A stretch of DNA of 7,245 bases, from the NCBI GenBank assembly GCA_036835375.1, contig DAITMB010000184.1, forward strand, positions 1 to 7,245, in the 5' to 3' direction. The notes beneath the pieces were generated by a model. That model made no database searches. It was not told where the DNA came from and was given only the letters and a program-made list of their open reading frames with translations. This DNA is from JANQTF01 sp036835375 (GTDB lineage: Bacteria; Bacteroidota; Bacteroidia; J057). Below are positions 1 to 5,586 of this stretch, in pieces (position 1 is the stretch's first letter; each line of letters starts with the position of its first letter). Both the position numbers and the translations under genes were made by a program.

Positions 1-2
1 TG

Positions 3-89
3 CCCTCGACCGAGCTACCCTGGGAGCAGCGCATCCGCCGGGAAACCGAGCAGGTGGAGGGGCGGGAAATCGAGATTTGGTGGATGTGA
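3..89 (+). CDS. C-terminal end of an unrecognised protein (partial, cut by the window edge)
   Basis: The reading frame beginning at base 3 stays open from the window edge to a TGA at 87-89 and encodes 28 residues, ending REIEIWWM. The piece is rich in Glu and Arg (PWEQRIRRETEQVEG), reads like an exposed helical tail, and has more protein-like composition than the other two forward frames, which give Gly/Ser/Arg-rich strings. No domain can be recognised from so short a tail. Frame 1 also stays open (to a TGA at 97-99), so the frame choice rests on composition alone. The transposase relic that begins just downstream is in a different frame, so this tail is probably not part of it. Confidence 0.35.
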   Translation, partial: PSTELPWEQRIRRETEQVEGREIEIWWM

Positions 90-97
90 GGGGGGAA

Positions 98-405
98 TGT
101 GAGGCAGCTAGCGTATATTAGCACTTCAAATACTTCAAAAAGTGGAGCCGGGATGGCGTGTAGGATCTGTTGTTTGAAAAACTGGTCGTAGCAGAGCGAA
201 TCAGGCAACAACGGAGCAAATCACCGAGTAGGGTAGCTGTTGATAGTCAGCGTGTGAAGGTCTCATGCCTGATTGATGGGCAAACCTGCTTTCAATGTAC
301 TAAATTCGAAATATCGTGAGCACTGCTAGGATTATTGACATTCTTTTGCTCATCCATATGTGATCCTGCCTCATGTATGATCATCAAGCCTCCCTCCAAA
401 AAGGC
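98..405 (+). pseudogene. Decayed IS5-type (DDE) transposase remnant
   Basis: No intact ORF exists here, but reading through stops gives a recognisable transposase. In the frame of base 125 the translation runs SVY-stop-HFKYFKKWSRDGV-stop-DLLFEKLVVAERIRQQ and then SPSRVAVDSQRVKVS, ending at a TGA at 317-319. This matches the IS5-type pattern 'tVYyyFrkWsrdGvwe...vR...SPSvgIiDSqSVKts', where the Asp of the DSQ motif is the first Asp of the DDE triad. In-frame TAG stops lie at 119-121 and 161-163; the second sits where the family usually has Trp. After a frame change, bases 328-360 read RIIDILLLIHM, resembling the family's 'rhIlvDtlGLLl.ihV' strand with the second Asp. Beyond about 360 the similarity is faint. 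The N-terminus, third catalytic residue and terminal inverted repeats are not visible. It is certainly inactive. This relic accounts for most of the gene-free stretch 90-428. The family call comes from remembered consensus, not a search. Confidence 0.62.
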
Positions 406-428
406 TTTTGTCCAATCAACAAACGCCC

Positions 429-1235
429 CTACTGACTCAGGCCCAGGGTGAGTGCTTTGAGCTTTTCCATGATGTCCTGGCGTTTTCCGCCCATGAGCGC
501 TGCATAAGAAATCGGGGTACCGATGGTGACACGAATGGTTTTGCGGCGCTTGTTGCGCACTTCGTGGATCAATAATCCCAAGCGAACGCTTGGTCCGACT
601 TTGCTGGCCAAATGAAACAGCGGGCTATTTTGTCCGTGAAAAAAAATGGGGACAACTGTAGCCTGAGAGCGCTGAATCAACTGGGCGGTGAAGCGTTTCC
701 ACTCCAATTCTTTAGCTTTGCCAAATACCTGATCGGCTGTCGCAACGGCACCCGAGGGAAAAATGACGATGGCTTCCCCAGCGACCAATCGCGTGATCGC
801 AAGCTGCCGCGTCGCAATGTTGAGCCGGGCGGCTTCTTTGGTTTCCCCAAAATCGATCGGCAACAAGTTTTTCTCAATGCGGGGATCCTGTCCTCCCAGC
901 ACCGCGTTCACGAGCATAGAGAAATGGGTTCTCGTTTCGGCAGCAATTTTACCCATGATCAGGCCATCTACCACACCAAATGGATGATTGGCGATGAAGA
1001 CCAACGGTCCTTCCCGGGGGATAGACGTTAGCGGGAACCCATCACATGCAGTATTTATCTCAAGCAACTCAAGCGCTCGTGCCCATACTTGACCTTGCTT
1101 CAAGTCGGTATTTTGAAGCACGCGATATCGCCGGGTCAGATCGCGCTTTCCGGTGACCATTTCCAGGGCATGAATAATGCCTCTTTTCAAAGGAGGATCC
1201 TTGGGATCTACATAGGTGAGCGGGCTTTTTGCCAT
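429..1235 (-). CDS. Lysophospholipid acyltransferase family protein (PlsC-like)
   Basis: This 268-residue protein has the glycerolipid acyltransferase signatures. Block I is IANHPFGVVDG (His84, Asp90), the catalytic His/Asp pair in the H-x5-D spacing of the hemolysin-like branch of the LPLAT superfamily rather than the H-x4-D of classical PlsC. FPSGAV (159-164) corresponds to the acyl-acceptor binding FPEG block, and VVPIFFHG near residue 195 to the V-x-P block. Residues 1-75 form an amphipathic N-terminal region; there is no signal peptide, so a peripheral inner-membrane location is expected. The family moves an acyl chain from acyl-ACP or acyl-CoA to a lysolipid or related acceptor; the exact acceptor (phospholipid, ornithine/aminolipid or other) cannot be read here. 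The ATG at 1235 is preceded by AAAGGT directly against the start, too close for a normal ribosome site. It is divergent from the isoprenoid-fold gene; 48 bp separate 1235 from 1284. Family confident, substrate unknown. Confidence 0.87.
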   Translation of the reverse strand: MAKSPLTYVDPKDPPLKRGIIHALEMVTGKRDLTRRYRVLQNTDLKQGQVWARALELLEINTACDGFPLTSIPREGPLVFIANHPFGVVDGLIMGKIAAETRTHFSMLVNAVLGGQDPRIEKNLLPIDFGETKEAARLNIATRQLAITRLVAGEAIVIFPSGAVATADQVFGKAKELEWKRFTAQLIQRSQATVVPIFFHGQNSPLFHLASKVGPSVRLGLLIHEVRNKRRKTIRVTIGTPISYAALMGGKRQDIMEKLKALTLGLSQ

Positions 1236-1283
1236 ACCTTTGGGGGATGAGGCTGTAAAGATGGGTTTCTTCTGTGGATTTCA

Positions 1284-2243
1284 GTGACCATGCTCCAATT
1301 TCCTCCCCTTCTGACATGGGTTAATGCCCTGCGCGCGCACCAGCTTCGGGTAGCCGCGTGGTTGCAAGCGGTTCAGTGCCAGCCCCTTTGGCATGATTTG
1401 CCTTCCGCTACGCAAGGCAGATTGAAGGAGTATGCTTTGCGTGGACCCATGACCTGGGGGCCTTTGTTGGAGCAGGTTAGCGGCAAGCCTTTGTCTGCTG
1501 AGACCTGGCAAGCGCTTCTGTTGGCAAGTGTTGCCACTCCCCTATTTGACGATCTGTTTGACCAGCAGGGGGAAGCGCATCGCGCCATCTACCTCTTGAA
1601 CGATCCCCTGGCGAGGCCCACCGATGCGCAAGAGGCGTTCCTGCTTGATGTCTATCACCAGCTGATTCCATTGCTAGCTCGCAAAGAGACATTTCACACT
1701 CAGCTTCAAAAAGTCCTCCACAGCCAGGATGCTGCGCTGGAACAACGGGATCCCAATATCAAGACTGAAACTATCGCTCGCCTGACCTCGGAAAAGGGGG
1801 CTGCTGCCAGCTTGCTTTTTCTTGAAATTGCGACCTCCCAAAACGACGATCTCCTGCTACTTGGCCATGCTTTCGGCGGATTGCTGCAGTTGGTCGATGA
1901 CTTATTTGACATTGCCACGGACCGAAGAGAGGGTACCCACACACTGTTCACGCAGGCCATGACTCCCCAAGACATGCAGGGTATATTGGATGCGCAGTGG
2001 CATATGATCCTCCAAGAATGGCAAGCCCTTCCTTCATGGATAGCTGCCCGACATCGCGCTTTCGCTCACCTCAAGCTCTTCTACCTTTTTGGGTGCCTCG
2101 CTATTTGGCGCTGTAAGCAACTCGCCGGCGGAGTACATCAAACCTTCAACCCGGAAGGGTTCTCTGCCAGAGAAATGGCACTTCCTGCGCCGATGATTTC
2201 GCTATGGAAACTCTGGCAACTGTGGTGGAAAACGTCGCGGTAA
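1284..2243 (+). CDS. Class I isoprenoid-synthase-fold protein (polyprenyl/squalene-synthase-like)
   Basis: About 319 residues, largely alpha-helical, with two Asp-rich metal-binding motifs in the order and spacing of the class I terpenoid-synthase fold: DDLFD at 89-93 and QLVDDLFDIATDRREG at 202-217. The second resembles both the QxxDDxxDxxxDxxxG motif of trans-prenyltransferases and the Q-x2-N/D-x2-RD motif of squalene/phytoene synthases. In this fold the Asp clusters hold Mg2+ that binds the substrate diphosphate. Both clusters are intact, so catalytic activity is plausible, but the FARM/RxxS-type substrate regions are not recognisable and the product cannot be assigned. No signal peptide is evident, so it should be cytosolic or membrane-associated. 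Two starts are possible: GTG at 1284 or ATG at 1290, the latter removing two residues; an in-frame TGA at 1248 limits extension and no Shine-Dalgarno sequence is seen. It converges on the response-regulator gene with 16 bp between stops. Confidence 0.78.
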   Translation: MTMLQFPPLLTWVNALRAHQLRVAAWLQAVQCQPLWHDLPSATQGRLKEYALRGPMTWGPLLEQVSGKPLSAETWQALLLASVATPLFDDLFDQQGEAHRAIYLLNDPLARPTDAQEAFLLDVYHQLIPLLARKETFHTQLQKVLHSQDAALEQRDPNIKTETIARLTSEKGAAASLLFLEIATSQNDDLLLLGHAFGGLLQLVDDLFDIATDRREGTHTLFTQAMTPQDMQGILDAQWHMILQEWQALPSWIAARHRAFAHLKLFYLFGCLAIWRCKQLAGGVHQTFNPEGFSAREMALPAPMISLWKLWQLWWKTSR

Positions 2244-2259
2244 ACTGGTGTCAATTTGG

Positions 2260-2961
2260 CTAGACTCGGGATTTGATTTCGAGATAAAATCCCCTTCCGT
2301 GCACATTGAGGATTTGAATAGTATCATCGTGAAGCAAATGTTTTCGGAGCTTGTGGAGATACACGTCCATGCTTTTTCGGGCAAAATAATCGTCTTTCCC
2401 CCAAAGGGTCATAAGCAGGTGACTCGCGGGCACGACCTGGCCCAATTGTTCGCAGAGAAGCTGGAGCAAATCGCTTTCTCGGCGACTGAGCTTTTGGGTC
2501 TGTCCCTTCCAGACCAGCTCTTGTTTTGTAGGGTGAAATTCATATTGTCCTATCGCGATATGCGTGGGCGCGACCACCTCCTGCTTTTGACTCCGCCGGA
2601 GCACAGCTTGAATCCGGGCGATGAGCTCTTCTTCTTCCACAGGCTTTTTGATATAATCATCTGCCCCCAGATGAAACCCACGGAGCACATCCACCTTCAT
2701 GGACTTCGCCGTGAGAAAAATGAATGGCAATGCTGGATATGCCTCTCGCAGCGCGCTCGCCACCTGAAATCCATCGACCGTCGGCATCATGACATCCAAC
2801 ATGCACAAGTCTGGAATTCGCTGCGCCACGTAAGAAAGCACTTCTCGACCGTCGGCAAGCCAAAGAACCTCAAATCCTTTGATGATCAAGTACTCGCGAA
2901 GGAGATAGCCAAGGCTCTGGTCGTCTTCAACAAGGAGAATATAGGGAACCGGTTGCTTCAT
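2260..2961 (-). CDS. Two-component response regulator, OmpR/PhoB family
   Basis: This 233-residue protein has a complete receiver domain (about 5-120): acidic pocket Glu12/Asp13/Asp14 in LLVEDD, phospho-acceptor Asp56 in CMLDVMMP, switch Thr84 in FLTAK and conserved Lys106 in YIKKP. A linker leads to an OmpR-type winged-helix DNA-binding domain (about 131-230) with LSRRESDLLQLL, the recognition-helix region SMDVYLHKLRKHL and the wing NVHGRGFYL. It should bind tandem direct repeats as a phosphorylated dimer. It overlaps the upstream kinase gene by 4 nt (its ATG at 2959-2961 shares ATGA with the kinase TGA), which fixes the start and implies translational coupling. Sequence style is like Bacteroidota RprY-type regulators, but I do not assign that name. 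Its targets are unknown; the TAACCA repeats at 4327-4353 upstream of its own operon are the best local candidate. Confidence 0.95.
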   Translation of the reverse strand: MKQPVPYILLVEDDQSLGYLLREYLIIKGFEVLWLADGREVLSYVAQRIPDLCMLDVMMPTVDGFQVASALREAYPALPFIFLTAKSMKVDVLRGFHLGADDYIKKPVEEEELIARIQAVLRRSQKQEVVAPTHIAIGQYEFHPTKQELVWKGQTQKLSRRESDLLQLLCEQLGQVVPASHLLMTLWGKDDYFARKSMDVYLHKLRKHLLHDDTIQILNVHGRGFYLEIKSRV

Positions 2962-4253
2962 GACTGGTTTCGGGTAGGAAGGATCAAGGTAAATCGGCTG
3001 CCTTCGTGAAGTGTGCTTTCGACCTGGATGCTACCCTGATGGATTTTAGCGACTTGTCTCACGTAGCTCAGACCCAGCCCAAAGCCTTTGACAGGGTGCA
3101 GGTCCCCGTGCTGAATCCGATAGAATTTATCGAAAATTCGGCTTAACTCATTCTCTGCCATGCCAATACCCTGATCTGCTACGCAAATGTGGATTTTCCC
3201 ATCTTGCCAAGTAGTAGTGAGCGAGACAATCGGCGGACTTCCACCATATTTGATCGCATTGTCAATGAGGTTGTCGATGGCGTTGCGTAGGTGGCTTGCA
3301 TCGGCCCAAACCTCGTCTTGCTCCGCCTGCAAGTGCAGGGCCCAAACGCCTCCCACTTGTAGAAGACGCTGCTCCGCCACCTCTGCCAACTGGCGAATCA
3401 GGGCATGTATATGACAAAGTTCTTTTTTTATCACGTGCCGCTCGTTTTCGATGGTGGCGAGGTCTAGCACTTTGTCAATATGAATCTTCAACCGATCGTT
3501 TTCATGGGTGATCATCTGTAGCAGTGGCTGGTGTTCTGCCGGCAATCGTTCCCAGAGGAGCTTACTGGCCAATGCAATCGAAAATACGGGCGTCTTGAGC
3601 TCGTGGGTGAGGTTGTTGATGAATTCATTTTTGATCTCGTTGAGCTTTTTCTGCTGCTGATTCATGCGGATGTACCACCCAAAGCAGAATAAGATCACGA
3701 GCAGCAACAGGAGAGAAGGGATCGTTATACCATTGAGCTGAGAGAGCAGATAGGGAGTCAGCTGGTGAATGTGCAAGTAGAGCAAAGGCTTGCATCCACA
3801 CTGACTCATCAAAGCGCCTTGGAGCCGGATGGTATAGCGTCCTATATGGGTGGTGGTATTGCCGAAGTCTTTTGACTGGACGAATATGAGATCCTTTTCT
3901 TCGTCTGCCAGAGCAAAGGAAAATTCTACCGGGAGGCCATTCCGGTCGAGTCGATCCCTTAAAAAATCTTCCAGAAACCCTTCTGCTGCGGAATGTAGGG
4001 TGTCCATTCCCACGCTGAACACCGATTGATCCGAGCGCAACACCGTTGCCAGAAAAAAAGTCAGGTTGTTTTTGCGGCCAAAGTTCTCTCTCATTTGATC
4101 GATCGCCCCTTCCATTTCGCGATCAAAAGCAGTTTTTTCTAGGCGAAGACCGATGACGAGGTATCGATATTGGATCAAGATCAATCCTGCTAGCGCAAGG
4201 ACCAGCAAAATGGGAACCAAGCGATTCATGCCACGTGGGAGGATTCGATTCAT
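2958..4253 (-). CDS. Membrane sensor histidine kinase
   Basis: This 431-residue kinase has a first membrane helix at about 12-33, a periplasmic sensor region at about 35-174, a second helix at about 176-195, then HisKA and HATPase domains. The H-box is NLTHELKTPV with phospho-acceptor His217. The N-box is NLIDNAIKYG (328-337), G1 is DQGIGM (360-365), the F-box is FDKFYRI (374-380) and G2 is GFGLGLSYV (390-398). No HAMP domain is evident; the H-box lies only about 20 residues after the second helix. The sensor region matches no domain I recognise and carries CGC (Cys152, Cys154) followed by His161 and His163 close to the membrane. The gene is first in an operon with the response regulator (ATGA overlap). 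The start ATG at 4253 lacks a Shine-Dalgarno sequence; Met9 is an alternative start. Kinase assignment is firm; the signal sensed is unknown. Confidence 0.95.
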   Translation of the reverse strand: MNRILPRGMNRLVPILLVLALAGLILIQYRYLVIGLRLEKTAFDREMEGAIDQMRENFGRKNNLTFFLATVLRSDQSVFSVGMDTLHSAAEGFLEDFLRDRLDRNGLPVEFSFALADEEKDLIFVQSKDFGNTTTHIGRYTIRLQGALMSQCGCKPLLYLHIHQLTPYLLSQLNGITIPSLLLLLVILFCFGWYIRMNQQQKKLNEIKNEFINNLTHELKTPVFSIALASKLLWERLPAEHQPLLQMITHENDRLKIHIDKVLDLATIENERHVIKKELCHIHALIRQLAEVAEQRLLQVGGVWALHLQAEQDEVWADASHLRNAIDNLIDNAIKYGGSPPIVSLTTTWQDGKIHICVADQGIGMAENELSRIFDKFYRIQHGDLHPVKGFGLGLSYVRQVAKIHQGSIQVESTLHEGSRFTLILPTRNQS

Positions 4254-4572
4254 GTTTGGAAAAATACGGAACCTTCTTTTGCCTCGCGACTGATTTCTTT
4301 CAAAGGACTGTTTGATGCGTAATTTTTAACCAACATTTAACCATCAATAACCATTCCTTAGCCCAACCTTGGCGATGGGCGCACTAGGTTTGTGTTCATT
4401 GACCAAGGGAAGCGTTGACTCCTCAAGCACAATCAGACCAAATCTGAAACATGCGCTAAGTTGGTAAGCTCTTTGATCAGGAAAAATAACCAGCGTTCCC
4501 CACATTTCACCCGATCACCGACTGATTTTTCTCCTTCCTTGTATCTTTTCCAAATACCTATCTCTACTTCAT
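4254..4572. other. Divergent intergenic region between the two-component operon and the outer-membrane/peroxidase pair
   Basis: No credible coding sequence is present: short ORFs entering from here either terminate or run out of frame into the barrel gene. The region must hold promoters for both directions. The clearest signal is the TAACCA repeat set (separate entry). A further TAACCA stands alone at 4488-4493. A short inverted repeat TCAGA-(6)-TCTGA lies at 4433-4448. TATCTTTT at 4542-4549 is one base off the Bacteroidota sigma-70 minus-7 consensus TAnnTTTG and lies 23 bp before the barrel ATG, but I see no convincing minus-33 TTTG at the right distance, so this promoter is only tentative. 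The last 40 bp before the ATG are pyrimidine-rich with no Shine-Dalgarno sequence. Confidence 0.6.
4326..4353. promoter_or_regulatory. Three helically phased TAACCA direct repeats, candidate response-regulator operator
   Basis: TAACCA occurs at 4327-4332, 4338-4343 and 4348-4353, with spacings of 11 and 10 bp, so all copies face the same side of the helix. The first two share the longer core TTTAACCA. A degenerate fourth copy (TAGCCC, 4359-4364) continues the phase. Tandem direct repeats with 10-11 bp spacing are the known binding geometry of OmpR/PhoB-family regulators. The set lies about 75-100 bp upstream of the kinase start and about 220 bp upstream of the barrel start, placing it best for autoregulation. 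That the regulator encoded at 2260-2961 binds here is inference. Confidence 0.5.
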
Positions 4573-5508
4573 ATGCAACAAGTGTTACCGTCAATCCATT
4601 TTCGCCCGATCCTCCTACGAGGTGTGTTGATCGCCTTTTGGAGCATGTCGTTTGTCTTGTCGGCTTGGGGGCAAGGGATCGTGGATGGCTTCATGAAAGG
4701 CGCGGGGCAGACCGACGTCGTGCTTTCCTATTCCTACGAGTCCTACAGCAAATACTATGCAGGGACCACCGCGGTGGAAAACCCGAATCTTGGAACCATA
4801 AGGACACAGAGTGCCAACTTGTTTGTAGCGGGAGGGATCACCCCTTTTCTGGATGTAGTATTGAACGTCCCTTATGTGCGAGTGGCCCCCACGGAGGGTT
4901 ATTGGCCAGCTCAGTCTGGTATGCAGGACATTTCAGCGGCGCTAAGGCTTCTGGCTTTTCGGCGTGAATTCGGCAAGTTTGGACAATTAGATCTCCTCAT
5001 TTCGGGAGGTGTCCGCGCTCCGATGACCAACTATGTACCGGATGCGGCCGTGGCCATTGGGCACCAATCCACGCAGTGGGAGAGCCGGGTGATGCTACAG
5101 CACCGTCATCCCTCCGGCATTTTTGCGATGGCGCAGGGTGGGTATGTCCGCTTGAGCAATGTGATGATCGACCGTGGATATGAAGTATTCGTTCCGGATG
5201 CCTACGAAGGAGTCTTCCGGTTGGGGTACGCTAGCAGCAAGGTATTTGTGTGCGGATGGCTCCACCGCCGAGATGCTTGGAGCGGAACGGATCTTGGGCC
5301 TGGTGTGCCATTTCCTACCAACAAAATCGATGTGACCCGTGTCGGACTGGATGTCGCCATGCCCCTTCCTGGATTGACCCGGTGGGCCGCAGTGCTGGGC
5401 ACGGGCTTTACGCTCAATGGACGAAATGTGGGCCACGCTACTCGCGTATCTGGCGGCATCATCTATCACTTGCCTTCATGGAAAGGTTTGGCGGCAGCTC
5501 AGCCATGA
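4573..5508 (+). CDS. Outer-membrane beta-barrel protein (MetA-pathway/transporter-like)
   Basis: This 311-residue protein has a signal peptide: basic n-region ending LLR at 16, hydrophobic core 17-30, and probable cleavage after AWG (33), leaving Gln at the mature N-terminus. The mature part alternates polar and hydrophobic residues in repeated short strands (TDVVLSYSYESYSKYY, SANLFVAGGITPFLDVVLNV, FGQLDLLISGGVRAP, VFRLGYASSKVFVCGWL). The opening resembles the Phenol_MetA_deg/'transporter' type outer-membrane barrels, which begin with a Tyr-rich strand followed by 'tqs.nl...GiT..ldv.vnvPyv'. No TonB box or plug is seen. The last recognisable strand (SGGIIYHL) is followed by a non-aromatic tail ending AAAQP, unusual for barrels that end in an aromatic residue. 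The ATG at 4573 is chosen because it gives a complete signal peptide. It lies 78 bp before the haloperoxidase-like gene on the same strand, so co-transcription is likely. Barrel fold is likely; transported substrate is unknown. Confidence 0.72.
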   Translation: MQQVLPSIHFRPILLRGVLIAFWSMSFVLSAWGQGIVDGFMKGAGQTDVVLSYSYESYSKYYAGTTAVENPNLGTIRTQSANLFVAGGITPFLDVVLNVPYVRVAPTEGYWPAQSGMQDISAALRLLAFRREFGKFGQLDLLISGGVRAPMTNYVPDAAVAIGHQSTQWESRVMLQHRHPSGIFAMAQGGYVRLSNVMIDRGYEVFVPDAYEGVFRLGYASSKVFVCGWLHRRDAWSGTDLGPGVPFPTNKIDVTRVGLDVAMPLPGLTRWAAVLGTGFTLNGRNVGHATRVSGGIIYHLPSWKGLAAAQP

Positions 5509-5586
5509 GTGTATCTTGTTGACCTCTCTTGATGAGATTACGCCGTTTTTTTTCCTTCCTATCTCCACCAGAATAAGTCTTTCCTT

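Noticed and set aside
122..138. Direct repeat ACTTCAAA twice at 9-bp spacing
   Set aside because: It encodes FKYFKK within the transposase relic, so Phe-Lys codon repetition explains it.
290..356. 17-codon minus strand frame MSKRMSIILAVLTIFRI, resembling a signal peptide
   Set aside because: It stops after 17 codons and lies in the transposase relic on the opposite strand; the hydrophobic look is likely the complement of a decayed strand region.
386..407. Hairpin AAGCCT/AGGCTT with a 10-nt loop, considered as a terminator for the acyltransferase gene
   Set aside because: In the leftward direction of that gene no T-run follows the stem. Rightward it is followed by only TTG and no active gene needs it. 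The stem is only 6 bp with a large loop.
612..1031. 139-codon + strand ORF opposite the acyltransferase gene
   Set aside because: It is fully within a gene with clear family motifs on the other strand; the product has no recognisable features and unusual composition.
2248..3009. 253-codon + strand ORF antisense to the response regulator and the kinase end
   Set aside because: It lies opposite a response regulator with every catalytic residue intact; its translation shows no domain or signal, and it begins at a GTG. Long antisense frames are common opposite such genes.
4461..4967. 168-codon + strand ORF starting at a TTG upstream of the barrel gene
   Set aside because: Most of it overlaps the barrel gene in another frame, giving a Cys/Arg-rich string without motifs. 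The barrel frame has a signal peptide and strand pattern.
5528..5553. Terminator between the barrel and haloperoxidase-like genes (TCTC/GAGA hairpin then T8)
   Set aside because: The stem is only 4 bp with low stability and lies several bases from the T-run; too weak to call.
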